The notes beneath the pieces are model-generated. The model was not told the origin of the DNA. It saw only the letters and a program-made list of their open reading frames with translations, and searched no databases. The translations under genes and the position numbers were made by a program. A DNA stretch of 64,000 nt from Castor canadensis. Taxonomy: Eukaryota > Chordata > Mammalia > Rodentia > Castoridae. Numbering within the stretch: the first letter of the stretch is position 1; each line of letters begins with the position of its first letter. Location: contig NC_133396.1 in NCBI RefSeq assembly GCF_047511655.1, forward strand, positions 131,325,490 to 131,389,489, in the 5' to 3' direction. Of the stretch, positions 13,787 through 24,929 are shown in pieces.

Positions 13787-14229
13787 GTGTTCTGTTCATT
13801 CTTCATTCTGTATGTCCTCTCACACACGCCTAACAATAGCTGCAGCCTGAAGTTTCTCCTGTTTGCAGTACTGTGCTGAGGAGAGAGATTCAGGGAAGTA
13901 GAGATGAAAACAAACCTTCCTGGAGCGTGGTTGTCTCAGGACTGGCACAGGTCTGGGGATTGGGGCAATCCTAGTTAGCTGTAGACACCACTGACTTCTT
14001 TCTGCTGGACTATCAAAGAGGGAACGTGAGCAACTAGCACCTGTGGACAATGTGCTTAAGGTGAGGATCGCTCATCTTCCCTGCCCAGCCTTACTGTGGA
14101 CTGAGGCATGTTTTCCACACTCTAGAACAATGCGTATCTCACCTCAGGGTGGAGATAAACAGAACTACAGGAAATAGGATTGATTAAATGCGCCCAAAGC
14201 CTTCCTACTTTGGTCATTACAGTAAGATA

Positions 14230-14352
14230 TAGGGCCAGTGGCACATGTCTGCAATCCTTGCTTCTTGGGAGGCTGAGATTGGGAGGATTGAGGCTGGGCA
14301 AATGTTTTGCAAGACCCCATCTCCAAAATAATCAAAGCAAAATGGAATGGAG
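14230..14352 (+). repeat. Dimeric SINE, left half (interrupted by solo LTR)
   Basis: B1-like arm ending in GCAAAATGGAATGGAG. The missing right arm resumes at 14793. Confidence 0.8.
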
Positions 14353-14792
14353 TCTGGTACACCGCACGAGCTTGTCCTAGAAACCTAACTGGGGGCAACA
14401 AAAGGTGCCGGAAAAGACAACAGACAGAAGACCAAACATGCACAAAGCTGGGGCCAGGCAGGCTGGGCGCTTGGACGGAGACACACCAGCCTCCTCCACC
14501 TCCAGTGAGTTTATTATATACAGTCGCAACACGAGGAGGAGAGGCATTTTTGGGGGAGGGGGCGTGACATTGTAATCCTCAGGAACAGGAGAAAGCTGTG
14601 ACAGCTTCTCTCTGAACATAAACATCTTAGGAAAAACAGCTGTACTGCATCTTGCCCACTTTTGTAGCTGAGGCTGTGCCAATCCAAGCGGGCAATTTAT
14701 TGGGCATAACTGTGCTTGCTCCCTTCTGCGGTTTGGGGCTGTCCCAAACCCAAACACACAGCCTATTCGATATACCTGTCCGCTCCCCACAC
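14353..14792 (-). mobile_element. Solo LTR of an endogenous retrovirus (class II/IAP-like appearance)
   Basis: About 440 bp interrupts a dimeric SINE whose two halves lie at 14230-14352 and 14793-14872. TGGAG occurs on both sides (14348-14352 and 14793-14797) as a possible short target duplication. Read on the minus strand, the element begins TGTGGGGAGCGG, has a TATATAATAAA block about two-thirds along (TATA box and poly(A) signal close together), and ends near GTGTACCAGA. That is LTR architecture. There are no viral genes, so it is a solo LTR left by recombination. The IAP/ERVK-like assignment rests only on the opening bases and layout. Confidence 0.65.
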
Positions 14793-14872
14793 TGGAGGTG
14801 TGGCTCAAGTGGTAGAGCTCCTGCTTTGTAAGCAAGAAGCCCTGAGTTCAAACTCCAGTCTCACCAAAAAGA
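14793..14872 (+). repeat. Dimeric SINE, right half (interrupted by solo LTR)
   Basis: TGGAGGTGTGGCTCAAGTGG through CAAACTCCAGTCTCACC continues the arm broken at 14352. Confidence 0.8.
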
Positions 14873-15039
14873 AAAAAAAGTGTAGAAATAAACTTTAATG
14901 CTTGTGCTAATAATAGGAAATCACAATTTAGTAAGAAAAATAGAAACCACACCACTTGGGAAGTCCTGTGTATCACATCAGCTCCAACACCAACTGGATA
15001 TGTGACCCAAAGCATCCTCCTTTCCCTATTTGAGAATTG

Positions 15040-15395
15040 GTCTGTTTCTGTTACTGTAACTAACTACAGGAGGCTGGGTATTGATATAGAAAGGCAGTTT
15101 GTTTTGCTTACGGTTCTGGAGGCTCAGGCCTGGAGGTGGGATCACCTTGGCTCTGATGAAGACCTCGTGGTGTGGCATCACAATAGCAGGAGTGTGTATA
15201 ACAAGAAAAGATCACAGAATAAGACAGGAAGCCAAAGTGACTTGGGTCTCTTTGAATCCTGTCCCCACCCTGTGACCTAAACATTTTCCCACAAGGCCCG
15301 CCTCTTAAAGGTCCCATCATTTGCTTGTGTACTGCTTCCAACATATGAACCCTTGGGGGGCACACTTAAAGCATACGTGAACCGTGTGTTTACGT
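15040..15395. mobile_element. Old mammalian interspersed repeat, unassigned family
   Basis: The segment runs from TGTTACTGTAACTAACTACA through TTCTGGAGGCTCAGG to CCAACATATGAACCCTTGG. A diverged relative lies at 45080-45540 with the same opening and closing order. I recognise the type but not its name. Confidence 0.5.
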
Positions 15396-15399
15396 GGTG

Positions 15400-17515
15400 T
15401 CTGTATGAAGGTATTGCAAAACACCATAAAATCATGCTAAGGAAAAAGTGGGTTGATGTTAAGAAGATAATCCTCTCTCTGGAGTAAATTAAATAGCACA
15501 GGGGTAATAGTTAATGTGTGCCTGGGATACAGAAAATACTCAAATCCTTGTTGGACTTGAGTTTCAGGGAAGATGCAGTAACTCTTGACAGTGTCTGAGG
15601 CTCTGGACATGGAGAGGACCCTGGCTGTAGGCTTCCTACCTCGAGCCTGAGGGGACTCCACGTGACTGAGTAGGAGCTATGGAACCGAGTGGGGATGAGG
15701 GAAAAGAAATCCTATTGACCTTTTTGCATCTCTCTAAATGCTGCACTACATTGTAGTTCCTTTTTGGGTATAATTACTAATAATAGTGTTACTGATATTT
15801 AATTACAGTATTTCATGTGTAAAATGAGAACATTTAATAAGAATAGTTAGCTGCCCAGAGAAAAGCCTAACTAAGTGGGAAAGCCTGCCAATCTGATCCT
15901 TGCTTAAGAGGAGGGAAGAAAGTCTCCAGCCCAGTTGCAGACTCAGAACCTCTTCTCTTTGCTCCCATCCCTCTCTCTCTTCTCTTTCTCTCTCTCTCTC
16001 TTCTCACGTGGGGGGAGACACAAGCTGCAAAGACAGTCTGGACTCAGAGCTTTCTGGACTCAGAGCTTTTAGGAGAAGAGTGAAGGGACAGTGACCACCT
16101 CTCTGTGTGAAGGAGCAGTAATCATCAGAGGACTGCAATTGTCAGTCTGTCCAGCACTACTGCCACTAGGTGGGAAGAAAATGAGGACACCTTGGAATCT
16201 CCAAAGCCAAGGAGGTATTTCAAGGAAAAGAGCAAAAAAGGACACACCTCAAGCATGTCACCGAAGCTTGGAAAGACCATTTTTAGTGGGAGCTGTTTGG
16301 GGGCGAAGAGGGGAAGACTGTGTTATACTGAGTTGAGGACTGAGTGAGGGAGTGAAGAAACAGACAGGAAGTATAGATAAACTCTTTAGAAACTTGACTG
16401 TAAGGAGGAAGACAGAGATAAGAATAAGAGGAAGGAAGAGTTGGGTGGCTTTTTTTTTTTTTAATTTTTTATTGAGACGGGAGAATCTTGAGCATGTTTA
16501 CATGTCTCTGTGAAGGGTCCAGGTGTGAGAGTGTAAGGTGAATATTCCCAGAGAGAAAAGGGACATCTTATGGGTGTGCCAAGAGATCAGGGCACCTTGG
16601 GTTCCATCCCCAGGGAAGGGGGTGCTGGCCTTAAGGGGTAGGAGGGGAGGGAGAAGAAAGAAAGTGTGAAAAATCAGCATAGGTGCTCTTGAAACTAAAG
16701 GACTATGTCCTTTAATCTAGAGAAGGGAATAAAATATTCTAAAAACTGGAAGAAAATTTCTCTCCTTGCATTGTGAGCTCTTGGAGGTTAACAACTTTTG
16801 TCTTAAATTATTTTTGCTCCAAACCAGTCAGTAAATGTGTGTTGAACTGAATGGATAAAAATCCTACTATTTAGAATCTCTAGTAAATAAAAGTTAAATT
16901 CTAAATACAAATCCTATGGGCCACAGATCATGATCTAGCAGATAAACCCACAGAGCTGCCTCAGCCCAGTGAGGAATGTATTTTCAAATGTATGGAGGTT
17001 GACACCATAAAGGCTCACTGTATTCATGAACAGCACTTTCATGTACTAATCTTTATTTTAATCCAGTAGAACTTCAGAATGTGTGTCTTGCTTGAATGTC
17101 TGTTTGCCAGACTTAATGCTTAAGTTAGTGCTGTAAGGAAGCCCCAGCAGGTTAAGTTTGCATTTTGTAGACTCTGGAGCTCATCTATCTTGACGCCTCT
17201 GGTACATGCCCTGCAACTACACTTATCTTATATCCTGGTATTCAGGGTACAACAGGTTATTCAAGGTGGGCCCATAAATTAGGAAGAATTACATTACAAG
17301 TGAGTACTCTTGTAATATAAAACAAACAGAACTCTGGCCTACTGGCCACCACAAAGACAAGCTGTTAGGAAACAGCACTGGATTTGGACTTCCACTTTCA
17401 GAGTAAGTCATTAGCATAAACAATTGAAGCAGCATTAAAAATTAAAGTATCCATTTGGCACATTCTCTAATTTCTTTATTGAAACACATTTTTGGAAACT
17501 AAAAACATGTTTTCC
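15400..17515. other. Single-copy intergenic sequence
   Basis: Only a (CT)n tract and short T-runs were seen; no gene or mobile element recognised. Confidence 0.55.
15961..16003. repeat. (CT)n microsatellite
   Basis: CT-rich run with a few interruptions, followed by a GGGGGAG stretch. GGACTCAGAGCTTT is directly repeated just after (from 16040). Confidence 0.8.
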
Positions 17516-17642
17516 ACTGGGCACAGTGGTACACACCCATTGTCCCAGCTACTCAGGAGTCTTGAGGCAAGATTGCTTCTTCAAGACCAGTCAGAGTAAC
17601 ATAGTAATACCCTGTCCCAAAAAGAAAAAGAAAAAGAAAAAA
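17516..17642 (+). repeat. B1-type monomer with (AAAAG)n tail
   Basis: CTGGGCACAGTGGTACACAC through ACCCTGTCCC, then an A-rich tail. Confidence 0.75.
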
Positions 17643-18177
17643 AGTCTCCCTATTTTTAAAAATAAAATCCATCTGTCCCCAGTTTAAAGCAACCTGATGT
17701 TTACCAGGCATCTAATACAATGTGTTTGCGTTTGAGATACAGTATTCGCTTGAGTCACCACTGAATAACGTTAGGCTGCCACTCACATCTATTTAGATCA
17801 ATATTAACTTACCCTATATCTAATCCCGTAAATGCTCTTTCTCTTCCGAGCTCACATAATTTTTGTGTTCTCATGTTTCTATGCACATGCATCAACGTTT
17901 AGCCCAAAGTCTGACTTAGCCCAGGCACTGGGTGATTGCTGACTGATCAAACTAGCGTTTTCCAGAAATGCAACCAGGTGTTACAAGGCCGATCTCCCCG
18001 CGCAACAACAGTGTAGGGCAGGCTGTCTCTCCTCATCCAATCTCTACCGTTCCATAGGCCTTGGAATTTCATTAGTTCTGACTCCTTTCGTTCATTTTCT
18101 TTCCTTGATTTGGGCTCTTTCGTCCTTTCCTTTTCATGTGCATTTTTGGCCTTCACCTTTTCACGTTTGCCTTCTTT

Positions 18178-18193
18178 GATGCATATTAGTTCT
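18178..18193. repeat. Target-site duplication, left copy
   Basis: GATGCATATTAGTTCT is identical to 18894-18909 and flanks the 700-bp retrocopy. Confidence 0.9.
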
Positions 18194-18893
18194 TTTTTTT
18201 TTTTTATTTTTAAATAGTATATAAATACTTTTTAATCAATAACCCTACAAAACAAAAATGAAATTAAAATAGTAAGACTATTCTAAATAATGCAACTAAT
18301 CAACATGCAGGTAACATAACTGTTGCTTTACAAAATGGCGTATTAGCAACACTATCCAACATCCTACACAGCCGACCTAATTCCCATAGGGGTCAAGTAA
18401 TTCAAGAGTCTCCTTATATTAGAAAACAAAACAATCACACCTATAATAATGATGCTTAAATGCTGGGTTAAATCTCTCTTACTGGATATAAAACATTTCA
18501 TCATAAATATTTGATCACCAATATTTCATCATAAACATGTTTCCTAGTTGTTTTATCAATCACTGTCTATTTTCATCCCTTCAGTAACACTAAAATATGA
18601 TTTAATAGTAAAATCTTCACCAACTGTACTCAAAATTAATGACAAATCCAACACATTTCTCTCCTATATTCAAATGTAATAATGAGAAATCCAATATTTT
18701 CTTCAAAATAAAATGTCCCTAAGTCTAGTTGTTGTTCCCAGGTTGTCATTTGTGCCCTCATAAAGCTTGCATTATGTGTTTTATTCCAAAAAACATAGTA
18801 TCTTTCAATATTGAAGGATTCACAACTGATAAATGGTATGAGTAATTTTATACTCAGCATTCAGTATCTTATAATGTCATGTTCTTCTGTGGA
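18194..18893 (-). pseudogene. Retrocopy of an unidentified transcript (3' part), antisense
   Basis: A 700-bp insert is bounded by a perfect 16-bp direct repeat, GATGCATATTAGTTCT, at 18178-18193 and 18894-18909. The poly(T) at its left edge is the poly(A) tail of a minus-strand copy. This is the signature of LINE-1-mediated retrotransposition, and the perfect duplication suggests it is fairly recent. The sense sequence is AT-rich with no convincing coding frame (longest about 74 codons), so it looks like a 3' UTR or noncoding RNA. I do not recognise the parent. It is not similar to the LINE or SINE copies elsewhere in the window. Confidence 0.8.
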
Positions 18894-18909
18894 GATGCAT
18901 ATTAGTTCT
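18894..18909. repeat. Target-site duplication, right copy
   Basis: This is the second copy of the 16-bp direct repeat. Joining the flanks at this repeat gives the pre-insertion sequence leading into the CpG island. Confidence 0.9.
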
Positions 18910-18959
18910 GATCCTTCCGTACCCTCCTGCCTGCTTGGGACAGAGGAGGGAGGCAGCCT

Positions 18960-19250
18960 CTTCCGTCGTAAAAAGGCAGAGCCTCAGCGCAGAGGTTGCT
19001 GAACCGCACGGCGGGCCAGGCACGAGCCGGCGTGGCGTTGGAACACGTGGACGCCCTGGAGACGCCCCGCCCCCGCCCGGCGAGGCGACGCAGTGCGCAT
19101 GCGCGTGCGCGTGCTCGCCGCAGCCCGTGACCGCGCAACTCCCCTTTCTCCTGCTGAGGCTTGTGGATCCCTCGCTGCAGGGTATTGGCCATCACGCTTC
19201 GGCCGCCAGGTCGTCACCATCGGTACGCTTGTGGTCCTCCGATGTATCTT
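18960..19250. promoter_or_regulatory. Orphan CpG island with tandem NRF1-type sites
   Basis: CpG dinucleotides are very dense between about 19000 and 19140 (roughly 25 in 140 bp) while the surroundings are CpG-poor. Motifs are an E-box CACGTG at 19044, a GC box CCCCGCCCCC at 19065, and a perfect NRF1 palindrome TGCGCATGCGCG at 19094-19105 that overlaps GCGCGTGCGCGT at 19101-19112. CpG islands of this type are usually promoters. No coding gene starts here on either strand. A consensus donor (ATG|GTAAGG, GT at 19374) downstream on + would fit a noncoding first exon. Promoter function is inference. Confidence 0.6.
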
Positions 19251-19554
19251 AATCACCTGCAGAAGCTCTGCGTGATGTTTTATGGTCCACTGCCGTGAAC
19301 ACTTTACTAAATCTATTTTGATTTAGCTCAGCAAAGTTCACTTGTTTTTTTGAAAATCAAAGTGACAATTATGGTAAGGTCTTTTTTAATACAGGAAGTC
19401 CAATACTCAGGAATTCAGACTCTTTTTTTCAAGATGGGCTCAAGAAAATAGCCGTGAGCTACAATTTGGGTGAATTTCCTTTACGTCTCAGTAAAGCTGA
19501 CTATGGTGGGGCGTGTGCACAAGAACATCCGGGAACTTTTCCCTCAGGGTGCGA

Positions 19555-19870
19555 GTCAGGAGATTGGGGATGTCCTATGTCAGGAGATTGGGGATCCCTA
19601 TGCCAGGAGATTGGGGATGTCCTATGTCAGGAGATTGGGGATGTCCTATGTCAGGAGATTGGGGATGTCCTATGCCAGGAGATTGGGGATGTCCTATGCC
19701 AGGAGATTGGGGATGTCCTATGTCAGGAGATTGGGGATCCCTATGTCAGGAGATTGGGGATGTCCTATGTCAGGAGATTGGGGATGTCCTATGTCAGGAG
19801 ATTGAGGATCCCTATGTCAGGAGATTGGGGATCCCTATGTCAGGAGATTGGGGATGCTCTATGTCAGGAC
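19555..19870 (+). repeat. 24/23-bp minisatellite, 13 units plus a partial unit
   Basis: Units read GTCAGGAGATTGGGGAT followed by GTCCTAT (24 bp, nine units, the last as GCTCTAT) or CCCTAT (23 bp; units 2, 8, 11 and 12). Three units begin GCC instead of GTC. A partial unit starts at 19863. Unit 11 carries one G-to-A change that makes the only TGA. Because the unit lacks stop triplets, long open frames arise by chance; none has coding support. Confidence 0.97.
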
Positions 19871-19874
19871 ACCA

Positions 19875-22200
19875 GATCCAAAGATGCAGTGCCTTAATGG
19901 GCCTCGTCTTCAAAGCTACTCACACCGCGTGAAAAAAAAAACAATCAACAAAAAATTAAGAGGTAAATCATTTACATTTCATTGACATTACTTTTGTCTA
20001 AAAATTAGGACAATATAAAGGAGACATGAAAATTACAAAAAGATTCTACAACTAGAGAAAAACCCTGTTACGATTTTGACGATTTCCTCGGTCTTTTTCG
20101 TTCAATATATTTATATCATTGAGGTCACAGTCCCTACTTGTTTCTCCTAAAATTATGTGTAGTGTAAGCGATTTTTCAAGTTGATAAAAATAATTCTCTG
20201 AAAAGTTTATGACTTTCATAATACTTTATCATTTGGATGAAACAAAGTTACTCAACTATGCCTCAGCATTTAAGCCGTTTCTATTTCCTCTCCTATCCTA
20301 GTTAACATACCATATCTAGCTTTTATTTTATTATTAGTTGACATTTAACCTTACTAAGTTAATCTTTTCTCTGAGAAAGTTCAGGCAAGTTTCACTACGG
20401 AGGTTCTAAAACACAAGTATTTCAGGTGTTTTCAGTATTCTGTATACTGAGATGCACTGTCTGTCAGCTGCACCACAAGGGATTGGATTTCTCTGGATAT
20501 ACAACAGGGTTTGGGGTAATGAGTTTGGCTTATCAAAAAGAATGAATGGAACAGTTATCTTAATAAAATTGAAACCAGGGGATTTTGTTGAAGCTGCTTT
20601 CAAAACATGAATGACCCATGCTGACATAAGGAAAGAATAAAAATTTGCAAAGTTGGGTTTCTGTCTGAGATATGGGGGTTTCCAGTTAAGTGTTATTTAC
20701 TAGTACTGTACGAGTGTGCCAAAATGCATCTTCAAATGCAGAAAAGATCATGGGTTCACTCTCTGAGGTGAAAGAAAGGAAGGACTACTTTCTGTGCAAT
20801 CTCAGACACTTTGGCTACCTGCCTGCAATTTCCCTTCAGTCCACATGTTGCAGTGGCCTCCAGGCAAATGCCATTCAGAACCAGTGCCAATGTAAAAAGC
20901 TGCTAAAACAACCCTCACCCCACTTTCAAAGCAAACCACACATCTTAAATCTATAGATAGTTTTGCTAAAATTAATTTTGTTTATTATGGAAGTTTCACT
21001 TTCTGTGTCTTTATTTCTTATGGTATAACTATTTATTCTCATCAGCCAACAATATTCATGGAATTTACAAAGTAAGCCATCTCACCTGATTCTTCAAGCT
21101 TATAAAATGTTAACTAGATTGTGTTCATATATTTTTGGAAGACAAAACATGTCTTTGGCTATTTTTGCATTGATATTTTTGGAGTCCTGACATGTTTTTC
21201 CTTTCTCTGCATGCAAATCGTTCATACCAGATCATAAAGCACCAAAACCCACAAAAAAATGTTGCTCCTCCCAAATGCTCTCATTCCAAGGCAATTGTTT
21301 AAATTCTAGAGTGCAAAAGAGCATACTGGGGTCCCTGTTAAAATGCCACTCCTGTTCCCATCCTGTTGGGGGAGGCCCAGGAGTCCACGTTGTTAAGTAA
21401 TCCCTCAAGGGCTTCCGTCTGGTGCAGGTGGGAGAGAGGCACACAGATAATGCTCTCTCCTGGAGTGGGAGGAAGCTCAGATGGGTGGGATTATAAACCC
21501 TATCCAGGGCACGGTTGAGTTACTGTATTGAATATCAGGCCTTTTCCTGTTGCTCCTGAAATGGAAGCAGAGAAGCAGCTCTTGATCTGTCTTCATCTAG
21601 GCCAAACTTACTCTCCAACTATTTGCTCAGGAATTCACTTGTTCATACTCACATTTATTCACTCAATCATTCCTTAGATAATGTTTTTAAAGACTCATTA
21701 GGGAATTCACCTAGGGAGGGGCATGCAAAGACATGTTTGAACATGTTGTGAACATGTTTGCCTATGTTCACAAACGGCCAGAGTATGAAACATAATTCAA
21801 GAAGTATCAAAGAGTTTTGGAAATTCTTGTTTACTTATTTCTGCTTCATTTTGCTTCAAAAATGATTTGGGGTGGCTCTAGGGGTACATGTGATACAATA
21901 GAATGAAAATAAGACATGAAGAAGACAGAGATAGGAAAATAAGATGAAATCAGAGGCAGTAGTAAACCCAAAGTGACCATGTCAGGCATAAACCATTCAC
22001 AGAGATGGCAGCACAGTCAGGTCTGAGCTCAGCTGCCAAAGAACAAAGTGTCCATGTTAAGACAAATCCACTCTATCTGTAAGATAAAACATCCAGGAAT
22101 TCAGGCCTCAGGAAATTTCTTCTGTGGATATTCATAAAAGACATTTTTTTGTGATACAGTGGACACTGTTATCAACAGATCCCTGCAAAGTACAAATTGT
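19875..22200. other. Single-copy intergenic sequence
   Basis: AT-rich sequence after the minisatellite. No exon, repeat or RNA gene could be supported. Confidence 0.55.
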
Positions 22201-22292
22201 GAGCTGTAGGATGGCTCAAGTGGTACAGCACCTGCCTGGAATGTATAAGACTCTGAGTTCAAACCCCAGTACTGCAATAAATAAAAAAAAAA
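22201..22292 (+). repeat. ID-type right-arm SINE
   Basis: GGATGGCTCAAGTGGTACAG through AAACCCCAGTACTGC and an A-tail, just before the LINE-1 block. Confidence 0.8.
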
Positions 22293-22359
22293 TCAACATA
22301 CAAAAATAAATAAATGAAAATAAAGCACAAAGTTGCGTTCTACAGGGCTGTTTTTTTAC

Positions 22360-22655
22360 AGTGCCTGAATGGTCTTTGATGAAAACAGTCCTAGGATAGC
22401 CACATGCAAAAGGATAAAGCTGTAATTTTACTTCACACCATATACAAAAATTAACTCAAGATGCTGAGTTAATGGTAAGTGAAAGCAATAATGTTTGAAA
22501 AGTTTTCAAAGAAAACCTGGGATAAATCTTTGTGAACTTGGATTTGTCATGGATTCTTAGATATGACACCAAAAACACAAATAACAACAAAAGATAAATG
22601 GGACTTCATCAAAATTAAAAACTTTTGGGATTTTCAGCAAAATAGAAGAATAGAG
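22360..22655 (+). mobile_element. LINE-1 ORF2 fragment
   Basis: This segment resembles the late part of L1 ORF2 (for example AAATGGGACTTCATCAAAAT). It precedes the next L1 piece although it corresponds to a later part of ORF2, so it is a separate insertion or a rearrangement. It has no intact frame. Confidence 0.65.
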
Positions 22656-23914
22656 AATCAGCTTGCAAATGTCAGAAGCTTCTCTATACATCGATAATGA
22701 ACCTGACAAGAGAAAAATCAGGAAAACAATTCCATTCACAATAGGCTCAAAATAAATAAATAAATAAATAAAATACTTAGCTAAGGAGGTGAAAGATGTC
22801 TACAATGAGAACTATAAAACACTGAAGAAACAAATTTAAGACAGTAAAAGAAGGAAAGACCTCCCATGTTCATGGATTGTGAGAATTAATATTGTGAGAA
22901 TTACTTTATTACCAAAAGCAATTTACAGATTCAATGTATTCCTTATCAAAAGTCCAATGACATTCTTCCCAGAAGTACCAAAAACAAAAGCAAGATGATC
23001 CTTCAGATGGAAGCACAAATGACCTAAATAGCCAAAGTAATCCTGAGCAAAAAGAGCAATGCTGGAGATATCAGAACACCTGGCTTCCAATTATACTACA
23101 GAGCCATAGCAATAAAAACAGCATGGCACTGACACAAAAACAGCTATGAAGACCAGTGGAACAGAATAGAGGATCCGGAAATGAATCCACACATTTATGC
23201 TCACCTTATTTTTGACAAAGGTGCCAAAAACACATGATGGAGAAAAGATAGCATCTTCAACAAATGGTGTAGAAGATGAAACTAGTCCCCTATCTGTCAC
23301 CCTGTACAAAATCGATTCAAAAATGCATCAGAGACCTTGATGCAAGACCTGAAACTTTGAGCCTACTAGAGGAAACGGGACAACTGAAGCTGCAGGCATG
23401 GGCAAGGACCTTCTGCATGGGACTCCAATAGCTGAGAAACTAAAAGCAAGAATTGGCAAATAGGATTGCATCAAATCGAAAAGCTCTGCACAGCAAAGGA
23501 AGCAATTATCAGAGCGAAGAGGCAGCCTAGAGAACGGGAGCAGCCTGTCGTTCATCTGACGAGGGATTACTATTCACAATAAATAAGGAGCTCAAAAAAT
23601 TAAACACCAAAAGAACAAATAATTTAATTAATAAATGGGCAAATGAATTGACCAGTTTTCAAAGGAAGAATTAGAAATGGCCCTAAATACGTGAAGAAGT
23701 GTTCAAAATCCTTGGACGTGAAGGAAATGCAAATCAAAACACTTAGATTCCATCTCATCCCAGTCACAGTAACTATCATTTGAAAACAAACAAATGCTGG
23801 TGAGGACGGGAAGGGGGCTGTTATACACTCTTGGTGGGGACATACATTAGTGTGGCCACTATGGAAATTAGTATGGTGGTTCCTCAAAAAACCAAAAGTA
23901 GAATTATCATACAA

Positions 23915-24112
23915 GCCGGTCACCAGTGGTTCACTCCTGTAATCCTAGCTACTTAGGAGGCAGAGATCAGGAAGATCGCATTTCGAAGCTGGCCCAGGCA
24001 AATAGCTCAAGAGACCCTACCTTGAAAAAAAACCCATCACAAAAATAGGGCTGGTGAAGTGGCTCAAGGTATAAGCCCTGAGTTCAAAATCCAGTACAGC
24101 AAAAAAAAAGAT
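23915..24112 (+). repeat. Dimeric B1-ID SINE nested in LINE-1
   Basis: Flanked by TTATCATACAA at 23904-23914 and 24113-24123, a perfect 11-bp duplication of L1 sequence. Confidence 0.9.
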
Positions 24113-24460
24113 TTATCATACAAATGTATTATATTACTCTTGGGCAAATACCTGAAGGAAAGTAAGTCAACAGGTGATAGAGACACCTGCACACCCCTGT
24201 TTATCACAGCACTGTTGATAACAGCCAAGTTATGGAATCAGTCTAGGTGCCCATCAACAGGTGAATGGATGAAGAAAATGTGGACATATACTCAATAGAA
24301 TATTATTCAGCCATAAAGAGGAATGAAATTATGTCATTTGCCGGAAAATGGATGGACTGGAAATCATCATGTTAAGCAAAATAAGCCAGGCTTAGAAAAA
24401 CAGGCATCACATATTTTCTCTAATATGTGAAATCTAGGTCTTAAAAAAAGGGGAGGGGGG

Positions 24461-24674
24461 CTGGTCTCTGGTGGCTCATGCCTTTAATCCTAGCTATCCA
24501 GGAGGTAGAGATCAGGAGGATGGCAGTTCAAAGCCAACCCAGATAAATAGTTCAGGAGACCCTATCTTGAAAATACCCATCACAAAAAAGGGGACTGGTA
24601 GAGTGGCTCAAGTGGTAAACACCTGCCTAGCAAGTGTGAGGACCTGAGTTCAAACCCTAGTACTGCAAAAAAAG
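24461..24674 (+). repeat. Dimeric B1-ID SINE nested in LINE-1
   Basis: Full-length copy in the L1 3' UTR, after a GGGGAGGGGGG tract. Confidence 0.85.
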
Positions 24675-24929
24675 GTGGGGGAAGACAGGGAGATGGAAGG
24701 GGAACAAAAGGTTGGGATTATGTTCAAAGTATATTGTATGTACATATGAAAAAATCATAATGAAACCCATATTAAAAGTTTGTAAGAAAGTTGTGAAAAG
24801 AGTGGGAGGAGGAGGATGAAAAAGAGTAATACAGGAGGAGATTATAATCAAAACAAATTAATACATGTATAAAATAACACAGTGAAACCCCTCACTTTGT
24901 ACAAAGCTAAAAGCAAAACAAAACAATGA

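Larger units (their letters stand above)
22656..24900 (+). mobile_element. LINE-1 fragment, ORF2 to 3' end, decayed
   Basis: Reverse-transcriptase-domain and downstream ORF2 sequence runs in normal order. Recognisable parts include the region around AAGACCAGTGGAACAGAATA (about 23148) and the 3' segment near 24180-24420 (GGTGCCCATCAACAGGTGAA). It is full of frame breaks. Two plus-strand SINEs (23915-24112 and 24461-24674) inserted later. An (AAAT)n tract lies at about 22748-22774. Confidence 0.8.

Noticed and set aside
14377-14835. 152-codon minus-strand frame as a retroviral gene
   Set aside because: It lies within the solo LTR and the SINE arm; LTRs do not normally code and no viral domain is seen.
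19555-19870. CRISPR-like array
   Set aside because: The units are head-to-tail with no unique spacers, in mammalian DNA; it is a minisatellite.
19454-19932. Three long overlapping plus-strand frames (111-147 codons) as a repeat protein
   Set aside because: They result from a stop-free minisatellite unit. Each frame switches at 23-bp units and none has a coding context.
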